Shown: piece after piece, positions 1 to 5,920 of the stretch | Position numbering within the stretch: the stretch's first letter is position 1 | Layout of the letters: each line of letters opens with the position of its first letter | NCBI GenBank assembly: GCA_039812765.1 | Contig: JBDIBF010000080.1 | Coordinates: 1-12,671, forward strand | Reading direction: 5' to 3' | Source: JADJVL01 sp039812765 | Lineage (GTDB): Bacteria > Acidobacteriota > Holophagae > Holophagales > Holophagaceae | DNA: 12,671 nt | Notes under the pieces: generated by a model | What the model saw: only the letters and a program-made list of their open reading frames with translations | What the model was told of the DNA's origin: nothing | Databases searched by the model: none | Position numbers and translations under genes: made by a program

Positions 1-884
1 AGCTGAACCGGCGGGGCCACACCGACATCCTCGTGGTGGACCACATGCGGGGCGAGAAGTACCGCAACCTCGCGGACCTCACCATCGCCGACTACATGGA
101 CAAGAAGGAGTTCCGGACCCGTGTGGACGCCGGCCGCCTGGGCTTCACCCCCACGGCCATCCTCCACAACGGCGCCTGCTCCGACACCATGGAGGCCGAC
201 GGCGCTTACATGCTGGAGAACAATTTCGGGGACTCCAAGGCGCTCCTCCACTGGGCCCTGCTCCACAAGGTGCCCATGGTCTACGCGAGCAGCGCGGCCA
301 CCTACGGGGGCAGCCGGGACTTCGCGCCGGAGCCCCGGAACGAGCGGCCCCTGAACGTGTACGGCTACTCCAAGCTGCTCTTCGACCAGCATGTCCGCAG
401 CCTCCTGCCCCACATCGAGACCCCGGTGGTGGGCCTGCGCTACTTCAACGTCTACGGCCCCCGGGAGCACCACAAGGGCCGCATGATGAGCGTGCTCCAC
501 CAGCTCCTGAAACAGCTCAAGGAGACCGGCAGCTGCAGGCTGTTCGCCGGCTGCGACGGCTACGGCGACGGCGAGCAGGTGCGGGACTTCGTCTTCGTCG
601 GCGACATCGTGGACCTCAACCTCCATTTCGCCCTGGGCGGCATGGTGAAGGGCGTCTTCAACGCCGGCACCGGCGAGGCGAGGAGCTTCAACGCCATCGC
701 CCAGGCCCTGATCCGCCACCTGGGCCGCGGCGCCATCGAGTACATCCCCTTTCCCGACGCCCTGAAAGGCAAGTACCAGAGCTTCACCCAGGCGGACCTC
801 GGCACCCTGCGGGCCGCCGGCTACGCCCGGGCCTTCACCCCCCTGGAGGACGGCATCGCGCGGACGCTCGCGGAACTCGGGTAG
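1..884 (+). CDS. hldD: ADP-L-glycero-D-manno-heptose 6-epimerase (5' truncated by window edge)
   Basis: HldD (RfaD) converts ADP-D-glycero-D-manno-heptose to the L-glycero form, the last cytosolic step in making the heptose donor for LPS inner core. The reading frame is open from base 3; 293 residues are visible. The first visible residue aligns with about residue 19 of the 310-residue E. coli enzyme, so only the start codon and the Rossmann GxxGxxG loop are missing. Family hallmarks recalled from E. coli HldD are present in order: TDILVVD, the NIADYMDK-like stretch (TIADYMDKKEF), HNGACS, the SDR serine segment YASSAATYGG, the catalytic Y-x3-K pair in NVYGYSK (Tyr 360-362, Lys 372-374), RYFNVYGPRE, RDFVFVGD, FNAGTGEARSF, IEYIPFPDALKGKYQ and FTQADLGTLRAAGY. 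It ends with TAG at 882-884 and converges on the phosphatase gene. Similarity runs the full visible length, so the call is secure. Confidence 0.96.
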   Translation, partial: LNRRGHTDILVVDHMRGEKYRNLADLTIADYMDKKEFRTRVDAGRLGFTPTAILHNGACSDTMEADGAYMLENNFGDSKALLHWALLHKVPMVYASSAATYGGSRDFAPEPRNERPLNVYGYSKLLFDQHVRSLLPHIETPVVGLRYFNVYGPREHHKGRMMSVLHQLLKQLKETGSCRLFAGCDGYGDGEQVRDFVFVGDIVDLNLHFALGGMVKGVFNAGTGEARSFNAIAQALIRHLGRGAIEYIPFPDALKGKYQSFTQADLGTLRAAGYARAFTPLEDGIARTLAELG

Positions 885-968
885 TCCTTGGTCCTTGGTC
901 CTTCGCCAGGACGCGAGGGCGCAGGGGTTGCCCATCTTGGCCAAGGACCGGGGACCAAGAACAAAGGA
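885..968. repeat. Long imperfect inverted repeat with TCCTTGG tandem units between convergent genes
   Basis: Directly after the hldD stop, TCCTTGG occurs twice in tandem (885-891, 892-898), followed by TCCTT (899-903). The complementary units CCAAGGA (941-947) and GGACCAAG (952-959) follow downstream. Positions 887-903 can pair with 943-959 as a 17-bp stem including two G-T pairs, and pairing continues imperfectly inward (905-911 with 935-941). No clear T-run follows either side, so a classical intrinsic terminator is not obvious. It could still end transcription of both converging genes, or be a dispersed intergenic repeat of REP type. The pairing is seen directly; the function is unknown. 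Confidence 0.7.
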
Positions 969-986
969 CGCGCGGCGGAACCGCGC

Positions 987-2153
987 TCAGGCCAGCCGGT
1001 CCAGCACCACCAGGGTGACGTCGTCCCCGAAGGTGTTGGGGGCGTTGTACTCCTGGGCCTGGCGCACGAGCTGGCCCGCGGCGGCGTCGGGGTCCTCGGG
1101 CAGCTCGCTGGAAAGGCGCACCAGGCCTTCCTCGGCGAGGAAGGTGCGGTCCACGCGCTCCACCTCCACGAGGCCGTCGGTGTAGAAGACGAAGCGGTCG
1201 CCCACTTCGTAGGGGGCGCACTGCTCGGTGAAGGGCAGGTGCTCGTCGATGCCCAGCATGAAGCCCTTGCCCGGCAGCAGCTCCGGCCGGCGCAGGCCCC
1301 CGGCCACGCCGCCCTGGATGCGCATGGGGGCGGTGTGGCCCGCCACGACGTAGCAGAGGTTGTTCTTCCGGGGATCGAGGTGGGCCACCAGGGCCGTGGC
1401 GAACTGCTCGGGCAGGGTGTTGAGGGCGATGTCCCGGTTCATGCCCTTGGCCCAGTCCAGGGGTCCGCCCCCGAGGCGCACGTGGCTCTCGAAGGAGGTC
1501 TTCACCATGGCGCTGATGAGGGCGGCGGTCACGCCGTGGCCGCTCACGTCGGCGATCATGAGGGCCGCGGTGCCGTCGGGCAGGGGCGTGATGGCGTAGA
1601 TGTCGCCGCCGATGCCGTCCGCGGGGAGGTAGCGGTGGGTGTAGCGGATGCCCGGGGCCCGGCCCGGCAGGGCGGGCAGCAGGCCCATCTGGAGGTTGGC
1701 CGCCAGGGACAGCTCGGCGTTCATGCGGTCCTGGAAGCGGGTCAGCTCCGCGTTCTGCCGCTTGATCTCCTTCTGCATGGCGATGATGCGGAAGGCGCTC
1801 TCCACCTTGGCCATCACCTCCTGGGCGTGTAAGGGCTTGCTGATCATGTCGTCGGCGCCCAGGTTCAGGCCGCTGATCTTGTTGACGCTGCCGTCCAGGG
1901 CCGAGACCAGCACGAAGTAGATGTCGCGGGTGACGGGGTTCCCCTTCACCGTCCGGCAGAACTCGTCCCCGCTCAGCTCGGGCATGCGGAGGTCGGAGAT
2001 GATGAGGTCCGGCTGGACCTTGTCCATCTCCTCCAGGGCCTTCCGGCCGTTCTCCGCCATGAGGACATGGAAGCCGGCGCGCTTGAGGTAGAAGCCGAGG
2101 ATGTCCCGGATCGGGGCCTCGTCGTCCACCACCAGCACCACGCCCTTGCTCAT
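987..2153 (-). CDS. Response-regulator receiver fused to SpoIIE/RsbU-type PP2C phosphatase
   Basis: This 388-residue cytosolic protein has an N-terminal receiver domain (about 1-120), a coiled-coil-like linker (about 122-150) and a SpoIIE-family PP2C phosphatase domain (about 150-388). Receiver residues are intact: acidic pair D10/D11, phospho-acceptor D54 (ISDLRMPELSG), S84 and K106 followed by Pro. Phosphatase metal-binding positions are visible as D184 (GIGGDIY), D202 (IADVSGHG) and the terminal D377/D378 (FGDDVTLVVL). In characterised relatives such proteins dephosphorylate a STAS anti-anti-sigma factor when the receiver is phosphorylated. The adjacent STAS gene is the obvious candidate substrate, but this is inference. 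I chose the ATG at 2153 because GGGAG lies 5 nt upstream and the receiver fold begins at once; a 15-residue upstream extension is Ala/Gly-rich and looks non-coding. No cognate histidine kinase or anti-sigma kinase is nearby. Confidence 0.93.
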   Translation of the reverse strand: MSKGVVLVVDDEAPIRDILGFYLKRAGFHVLMAENGRKALEEMDKVQPDLIISDLRMPELSGDEFCRTVKGNPVTRDIYFVLVSALDGSVNKISGLNLGADDMISKPLHAQEVMAKVESAFRIIAMQKEIKRQNAELTRFQDRMNAELSLAANLQMGLLPALPGRAPGIRYTHRYLPADGIGGDIYAITPLPDGTAALMIADVSGHGVTAALISAMVKTSFESHVRLGGGPLDWAKGMNRDIALNTLPEQFATALVAHLDPRKNNLCYVVAGHTAPMRIQGGVAGGLRRPELLPGKGFMLGIDEHLPFTEQCAPYEVGDRFVFYTDGLVEVERVDRTFLAEEGLVRLSSELPEDPDAAAGQLVRQAQEYNAPNTFGDDVTLVVLDRLA

Positions 2154-2177
2154 GACCGCTCCCGCGCCGGCCGTCCC

Positions 2178-2226
2178 GGCGCCTTCAGCGCCAACCATTC
2201 TGGCGCCTCCGGCGCTGCCGGCGCCA
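2178..2226. repeat. Cluster of GGCGCC palindromes between the STAS and phosphatase genes
   Basis: The 84-bp spacer between the STAS stop and the phosphatase start contains GGCGCC three times (2178-2183, 2202-2207, 2220-2225). TGGCGCC at 2201-2207 can pair with GGCGCCA at 2220-2226 around a 12-nt loop. It may fold in the mRNA and tune relative expression of the two genes. In DNA this rich in GC such palindromes also arise by chance, so the call is weak. Confidence 0.35.
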
Positions 2227-2237
2227 GCGACCCCGCG

Positions 2238-2576
2238 TCACGATCCGCGCAGGGCATCCTGCTCCGTGGCGAAGATCGAGAAATAGTTGGTGAGGTTGGT
2301 CTGGTCGAAGGTCTTCTTCACCTGGGCAGGGAGGCAGCACAGGTGCAGCTTGCCGCTGCTCTTGTCCACGCTGTTCCGGGCCGCCACCAGCAGCCCGAGC
2401 CCCGAACTGTCGATGAAGCTCACGCCTTCCAGGTTGATCACCAGGAGCTTGGGCTGGGCGCTGGCCACCGTGTCGCGGATGACGTCCCGCAACTGGGCGG
2501 TCACCTCGAAGTTGACCTTGCCCTGGATGGTGACGACCGAGGCGCTGCCCTCCTGGCGGGTCTGGATGTTCAGCAT
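2238..2576 (-). CDS. STAS-domain anti-sigma-factor antagonist (anti-anti-sigma factor-like)
   Basis: This 112-residue protein is a single STAS domain of the SpoIIAA/RsbV class. The hallmark DSSGLG motif is at residues 56-61, with S57 in the position that is phosphorylated in SpoIIAA (its S58). The preceding beta strand (LLVINLEGVSFI) and following helix (GLLVAARNSV) fit the fold, and the length is normal. In the known partner-switch scheme the unphosphorylated form binds an anti-sigma kinase and frees a sigma factor. Its start codon overlaps the stop of the upstream RelA/SpoT-like gene (ATGCTGA), and a strong GGAGGAGG site lies 4 nt before the ATG inside that gene. The two are therefore probably translationally coupled. 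The PP2C gene follows 84 bp downstream and is the likely phosphatase for S57. No anti-sigma kinase or sigma gene is in the window, so the real target may differ. Confidence 0.93.
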   Translation of the reverse strand: MLNIQTRQEGSASVVTIQGKVNFEVTAQLRDVIRDTVASAQPKLLVINLEGVSFIDSSGLGLLVAARNSVDKSSGKLHLCCLPAQVKKTFDQTNLTNYFSIFATEQDALRGS

Positions 2577-3766
2577 GGTGCCTCCTCCCTCAGTATGCCC
2601 CGTAAGACGCGCCGTCGCGCCGCCGATCGCTGCCGCTGCTTGTACTCCGCGTGGGAGGCTGGCCCCGACTGCGAGCTTTGGAACCCGGTTCGCTCCATGA
2701 TTTGAACTTCGTGTGCGAAGAAGAACGTAAACTCTTCCTGGGCCTGGATCAACTCGGGAATTCCGAGCCTTCCGGCCAGCCCGGGGTCGCCGAGGTCCTG
2801 GGCCCGTTTCAGGAGGAGGGCGAGGACCCCGCTGGCCGGGCTGGGCAGCCGGACCAGGGTCCGGGCGGTGAACTGGACCGCCGAGTAGTCCTGGCTCATG
2901 TGGGGGTTCTCGGGCTGGGCCTCGCGCACCCGCTGGCCAAGGGTCTCCGAGAGCTGCCGTCGCTCCTCGGGCCCCATCTGGGCCATCTCGAAGGCCGGGG
3001 GCAGGCCCTCCATCCAGGTCTCCAGGGCCCCCAGGTCGATCATGAGGTTCCGGGACCGGGAAGGCTTGATGGCGGTGGCCATGATCACGTGGTGGTCCAG
3101 GAGGAAGCGGATGGTCTCCAGGACCCCCAGCCGGTCCTCGGCCACCAGGCGGATGCCGATCTGGTCGTAGATGGTCTCCGCCACGTTCTCGGGCTTGTGG
3201 AGCATCTTGAGGAGCATGGACGTGCGGTCCTTGTTCACCTTCCGCCGGGCGGACACCAGGGGCACCTCGTAGGTCCCCTTCAGCAGCCAGGAGCCGTCCT
3301 CCCGCTGGACCAGGAACCGGTCGTAGGGCTCGAAGACCTGCCGCTGGATCTCCGGCAGGAAGCGCAGGTTCACGTTGTGGTCCACGTGGAAGAGGGTGTG
3401 CATCACGCGCAGGATCACGCAGGACCAGCGCGCCTCCTCCGAGCGGTGGCCGCCGGTGCCCGCCCGCTCCGAGGCCCAGACCAGCAGCTCCAGCGGATCC
3501 TCCAGCTCGTAGAAGCTCCTGGGCACCTTCAGGTCCAGCCCCTCCAGGAGGACCGTGCTGAGGAACTTCAGGGCGTCCTCGTAGACCCGCATCACGTGGG
3601 CCCGCTGGCTCAGGATGTCCAGGTCGAAGCCGTAGTTCAGCGCGAACTCCCGGGCCTCCTCCGCCGAGTGGACCCGCAGGCCCTCCAGGTCGATGGGGCT
3701 CTCCCCCCCGAGGATCACGCGGGTGACCTCCGGGGGCAGGGGGAACGGTGTCGGGGGACGGGTCAT
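2570..3766 (-). CDS. Uncharacterised protein with a RelA/SpoT-like nucleotidyltransferase-type region
   Basis: The protein is 398 residues from the ATG at 3766. It resembles an uncharacterised family that I recall as TIGR04552/TIGR04562 in myxobacteria and acidobacteria; that label is from memory. Residues about 170-360 follow the order of RelA/SpoT synthetase motifs: basic segment ARRKVNKDRTSMLLKML (173-189), IYDQIGIRLV (199-208, D201 like the metal-binding Asp), a tyrosine region PHMSQDYSAVQFT (288-300) in place of YQSLHT, and AHEVQIMERT (351-360, E353 like the EVQIRT Glu). An N-terminal part (about 12-150) with a conserved-looking VMHTLFHVDH is not assigned. No signal peptide or membrane segment is seen. 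An upstream ATG at 3862 would add 32 residues, but these have lower third-position GC and precede the family-like region. Neither start has a convincing Shine-Dalgarno site. The fold is plausible; the activity is unproven. Confidence 0.8.
   Translation of the reverse strand: MTRPPTPFPLPPEVTRVILGGESPIDLEGLRVHSAEEAREFALNYGFDLDILSQRAHVMRVYEDALKFLSTVLLEGLDLKVPRSFYELEDPLELLVWASERAGTGGHRSEEARWSCVILRVMHTLFHVDHNVNLRFLPEIQRQVFEPYDRFLVQREDGSWLLKGTYEVPLVSARRKVNKDRTSMLLKMLHKPENVAETIYDQIGIRLVAEDRLGVLETIRFLLDHHVIMATAIKPSRSRNLMIDLGALETWMEGLPPAFEMAQMGPEERRQLSETLGQRVREAQPENPHMSQDYSAVQFTARTLVRLPSPASGVLALLLKRAQDLGDPGLAGRLGIPELIQAQEEFTFFFAHEVQIMERTGFQSSQSGPASHAEYKQRQRSAARRRVLRGILREEAPC
2581..2588 (-). promoter_or_regulatory. 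Shine-Dalgarno site GGAGGAGG of the STAS gene, inside the upstream coding region
   Basis: On the minus strand GGAGGAGG lies 4 nt before the ATG at 2576, within the Arg-Glu-Glu codons that end the RelA/SpoT-like protein. Together with the ATGCTGA overlap this fixes the STAS start and argues for translational coupling. Confidence 0.8.
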
Positions 3767-3884
3767 CAAGGATGGCAAGGGCGGCTCATGATAGCGCCCG
3801 CGCGGGGCGCGCACGGGGAAAGTGGGGGTGAAGATTCCGGCATCGGGCCGCTTCCCGCTCATTCGAGGTGTGGACCTTCAATCA

Positions 3885-3934
3885 GCACCTCGTCCGGCTT
3901 CGGCCGCCCTCCAGGCCGAAGCCGATCGAGGTGC
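3885..3934. repeat. Large stem-loop in the leader of the signalling cassette
   Basis: GCACCTCG (3885-3892) pairs with CGAGGTGC (3927-3934). After a 2x2 internal loop, 3895-3905 (core GGCTTCGGCC) pairs with 3914-3924 (core GGCCGAAGCC), leaving an 8-nt loop at 3906-3913. That is 8 + 11 bp of near-perfect stem. No T-tract follows on the minus strand, so it is not a standard terminator. It may be a leader RNA structure, a protein-binding site or a dispersed repeat. TCGAGGTG recurs at 3863-3870, giving one arm an alternative partner. Confidence 0.65.
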
Positions 3935-4028
3935 CGGCAAGCGAAGCGCGCCAGGTTAGGACCGGAAGCGGGTCCGGAACCCGTGGGCCGGCCCTGCCGG
4001 ACCCTGGTCTTGACCGCTCCCCCGGCAT

Positions 4029-4055
4029 GGAAAGGGCGCCCGTGAAGGCGCCCTT
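4029..4055 (-). terminator. Probable intrinsic terminator of the nuo-atp run
   Basis: Read on the minus strand, 21 nt after the atpE stop, AAGGGCGCC (4055-4047), a 6-nt loop TTCACG and GGCGCCCTT (4040-4032) form a perfect 9-bp stem, followed by only a short T stretch (CTTTCC). The position directly after the last atp gene and the GC-rich stem support termination. The short T-run makes it weaker than a textbook example. Confidence 0.75.
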
Positions 4056-4076
4056 CCCTCCCGGTGGGACCGTCGC

Positions 4077-4376
4077 CTACTTGATGGCGAAGGCGGCCAC
4101 GAGGCAGTAGATCACCAGGGCCTCGATGAGGGCCAGGCCGATGATCATCGTGGTGCGGATGTCGCCGGCGGCCTGGGGATTGCGGGCGATGCCCTCGCAG
4201 GCGGCCATGACGGCCTTGCCCTGGCCGAGACCGCAGCCGGCGGCGGCGATGGCGAGGGAGAAGTGGGCCAGGAACTTGCCGGAGAAGAAGCTGGCGTTGG
4301 CGGCTTCAGGGGCGCCCTGGGCGAAGGCCGCGACGGCGACCGTGAACAGGAAGGCGGTGGCGAGGAACTTCTTCAT
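4077..4376 (-). CDS. atpE: F1F0 ATP synthase subunit c with signal-peptide-like leader
   Basis: Subunit c forms the membrane rotor ring that turns as ions pass between it and subunit a. The 99-residue product has the two-helix hairpin: helix 1 (about 36-58) with the glycine-rich GCGLGQG, a polar loop with ARNPQ (64-68), and helix 2 (about 73-97) with ion-binding E85 in LALIEALVIY. The first ~20 residues (MKKFLATAF...AFAQ) look like a cleavable signal peptide, explaining the length over the usual 70-90. Q52 aligns without gaps to Q32 of Ilyobacter tartaricus subunit c and Y90 to Y70, but the Na+-ligand serine S66 is replaced by A86. The site therefore looks proton-type (compare EALTIY in cyanobacteria); this is inference. 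The ATG at 4376 has AAGGAGT about 7 nt upstream. It is last in the run, 64 bp after atpB and 21 nt before the terminator. Confidence 0.96.
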   Translation of the reverse strand: MKKFLATAFLFTVAVAAFAQGAPEAANASFFSGKFLAHFSLAIAAAGCGLGQGKAVMAACEGIARNPQAAGDIRTTMIIGLALIEALVIYCLVAAFAIK

Positions 4377-4440
4377 GGGATGACTCCTTGAAAAGGGCGG
4401 ACGGGGTTCGGAATCCCGGCGGCCGGAAGGGGGATGCGGA

Positions 4441-5172
4441 TCAGTGGTCGTGGGCGACGGCGCCGCTGAGGTAGATCACCGACAGCATGGTGAACACGAA
4501 GGTCTGGATGAGGCCGAAGAAGAGGCCCAGGAACATCAGGGGCACCGGGAGGAGGACCGGCATCAGGCCGAAGAAGATGCCCGCCACCACGTGCTCGCCG
4601 GCGATGTTGCCGAAGAGACGCAGGGAGTGGCTGAGGATGCGGCTGAGGAGGCCCAGGATCTCCAGGGGGAACATCAGCGGCGCAAGCCACCAGATGGGCC
4701 CGGCGAAGTGGCCCCAGTACTTCAGGAAGCCCTGTTCCTTCATGCCCTGGAAGTTGTAGTAGCAGAACACCACCAGGGCCGCGCCCAGGGTGACGTTCCA
4801 GTTGCTGGTGGCCGGGCTCAGGAAGGGGATGAGGCCGAACATGTTGTTGAAGAACACGAACAGCGCCATGGTGCCGATGAAGGGGAGGTAGCGGCCGGGG
4901 TGGTGGTGGATGTTGCTGTGGACCAGGTCCTTCAGGCCGTTCACCACGAATTCCAGGGTCTGCTGCAGGCCGCCGGGGACCCGGGCCATCTTCGCGCGGA
5001 CGATGCCCGTGACCGCCATGGCGCACAGGGCCGCCAGCACGGCGTTCAGGAGGTGGTCGAAGCGCTCCAGGACGGAGAGGGGCATGCCGTTGGCGAACCC
5101 GGCCCAGGCATGGCGGGAGAGGTGGAAGAGGTCCGTCAGAAACTTCGCGAGTTCGCTGGCGTGGTGTTCCAT
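4441..5172 (-). CDS. atpB: F1F0 ATP synthase subunit a
   Basis: Subunit a provides the two half-channels that carry protons to and from the c-ring. The protein is 243 residues with a hydrophilic, His-rich N-terminus (MEHHASEL) and about five to six membrane helices. The essential stator arginine is R185 in LSHSLRLFGNIAGEHVV (E. coli R210), and the partner glutamine is Q223 in LIQTFVFTMLSVIYLSGAVAHDH (E. coli Q252). Also present are the conserved GLIPFLSPATSNWNVTLGAA segment (113-132) and the LEFVVNGLKDLV stretch (73-84). It lies 4 nt after the atpI-like gene and 64 bp before atpE. No atpF (b subunit) follows, so the peripheral stalk and F1 genes must be encoded elsewhere. The start at 5172 lacks a strong ribosome-binding site, but coupling to the preceding stop can account for that. 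Confidence 0.97.
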   Translation of the reverse strand: MEHHASELAKFLTDLFHLSRHAWAGFANGMPLSVLERFDHLLNAVLAALCAMAVTGIVRAKMARVPGGLQQTLEFVVNGLKDLVHSNIHHHPGRYLPFIGTMALFVFFNNMFGLIPFLSPATSNWNVTLGAALVVFCYYNFQGMKEQGFLKYWGHFAGPIWWLAPLMFPLEILGLLSRILSHSLRLFGNIAGEHVVAGIFFGLMPVLLPVPLMFLGLFFGLIQTFVFTMLSVIYLSGAVAHDH

Positions 5173-5176
5173 GGAC

Positions 5177-5566
5177 TCAATCCCCGGGCTTCATGGGCGA
5201 GAAGGAGAGGCGCGCGGCCTCCAGGAGGATGGCCGCCACGAAGAGCGCGAGCCCCGAGGCAAGGGGCGCGCCCTGGTTGGGCAAACGCTCCATGATCCCA
5301 CGCATCACCAGCGCGATCAACGCGAGTTTTCCCAAGATGAGGAAGCCGTAGAACCAGCGCAGGCGCACCCTGGGCGTCAGCATCCGGGCCACCAGGAGGC
5401 GGTGGAGCACCCAGAAGCCCAGGCTGGTCAGGCCCCCCAGGGCGAAGGCCAGGGCCGCCTCCCGCCCCGAGGCCAGACCCCAGGCCAGGACCCCCACCGG
5501 CAGGAGGATGACCTGGGCGCGGGTCACCCGGGCCAGCAGGCCGCTGCCGGGATCAGGGCCGGCCAT
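5177..5566 (-). CDS. ATP synthase subunit I-like membrane protein
   Basis: A 129-residue protein with about four predicted membrane helices (roughly 17-32, 37-57, 70-90 and 99-115) and basic connecting loops, ending SFSPMKPGD. Size, topology and position immediately before atpB match the poorly conserved AtpI/ATP synthase subunit I family, which in other bacteria assists c-ring assembly and is not part of the finished enzyme. Residue-level identity to known AtpI is low, so the assignment rests largely on context. The frame is open further upstream, but that part is an Arg/Ser-rich shadow of the preceding gene. I therefore chose the ATG at 5566, which overlaps the end of the atpZ-like gene by 14 nt and suggests coupled translation. 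Confidence 0.8.
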   Translation of the reverse strand: MAGPDPGSGLLARVTRAQVILLPVGVLAWGLASGREAALAFALGGLTSLGFWVLHRLLVARMLTPRVRLRWFYGFLILGKLALIALVMRGIMERLPNQGAPLASGLALFVAAILLEAARLSFSPMKPGD

Positions 5567-5858
5567 CGGCCCCGCCGTCCTTCGGGGCCGAGCGCCCGTC
5601 CCCGCCCTCGGACTCGTCCGGCCGCTTGCGGTTGAGGCGGATCGTGACCTTGTAGAGCTCGTAGAAGCCCGTGGCCACGCCCCAGACCAGGCCGATGAGG
5701 GCTCCCGCCTGGGCATTCCCCAGGGCGCCCCCGATCCATTTCCCGAGGAACCAGCCCAGGAGGATGGCGATGGGGAAGACCATGCCCAGGGAGAGCAGGT
5801 CCCCCCAGAGGGCGCGCTCCTTCGGATCAGCCCCGTGCTTGCCCGACCCCAGGATCAT
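5553..5858 (-). CDS. AtpZ/AtpI-family small membrane protein
   Basis: A 101-residue protein with a short charged N-terminus (KHGADPKERALWGD), two membrane helices (about 21-47, LLSLGMVFPIAILLGWFLGK, and about 51-68, AGALIGLVWGVATGFYEL) and a charged C-terminal tail rich in Asp, Gly, Arg and Lys (RPDESEGGDG). Two glycine-patterned helices in a ~100-residue protein at the head of an atp gene set are typical of the AtpZ family (sometimes labelled F0F1-ATPase subunit or AtpI). Relatives have been linked to F0 assembly and to divalent-cation transport in alkaliphilic Bacillus. The ATG at 5858 has GGGAG about 7 nt upstream. The gene follows nuoN after 62 bp containing a strong stem-loop and overlaps the next gene by 14 nt. 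The specific role here is inferred. Confidence 0.82.
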   Translation of the reverse strand: MILGSGKHGADPKERALWGDLLSLGMVFPIAILLGWFLGKWIGGALGNAQAGALIGLVWGVATGFYELYKVTIRLNRKRPDESEGGDGRSAPKDGGADGRP

Positions 5859-5876
5859 GCGCCGCTCCCGAAACGT

Positions 5877-5903
5877 CCGGGGCCCGGCGGGACCGGGCCC
5901 CGG
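5877..5903. repeat. GC-only 11-bp stem-loop at the nuo/atp boundary
   Basis: CCGGGGCCCGG (5877-5887) and CCGGGCCCCGG (5893-5903) form a perfect 11-bp stem with a 5-nt loop in the 62-bp gap between the nuoN stop and the atpZ-like start. On the minus strand it is followed by ACGTTTCGGGAG, so there is no real T-tract. It could be a partial terminator, a processing or stability element that lets nuo and atp mRNA levels differ, or a chance GC-rich palindrome. Confidence 0.65.
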
Positions 5904-5920
5904 GAGTCCATGCCAGGCCC

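Larger units (their letters stand above)
3767..4076. other. Non-coding spacer between atpE and the signalling cassette
   Basis: About 310 bp without a convincing gene. It holds the probable atp terminator (4032-4055) and a large hairpin (3885-3934), and must also contain the promoter of the minus-strand signalling cassette. I could not pick out a credible -35/-10 pair. The frame from an ATG at 3862 into the downstream gene is open but has weaker third-position GC than the gene itself, so I treat it as probable leader. Confidence 0.55.

Noticed and set aside
987..1832. Plus-strand open frame over the phosphatase gene.
   Set aside because: Low-complexity antisense translation; the receiver and PP2C motifs on the minus strand explain the region.
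4007..4015. TTGACC-containing near-palindrome GGTCTTGACC, considered as a promoter -35 or operator.
   Set aside because: No partnered -10 at proper spacing on either strand, and short palindromes are frequent in this composition.
2651..4045. Open frame on the plus strand opposite the RelA/SpoT-like gene.
   Set aside because: Shadow frame rich in Leu, Gly, His, Gln and Pro. It runs through the terminator and hairpin region and shows no recognisable fold.
4377..4440. Gap between atpB and atpE, examined for a missing small gene or terminator.
   Set aside because: At 64 bp it holds only the atpE ribosome-binding site and a short CCGGCCGCCGG palindrome, with no coding signal.
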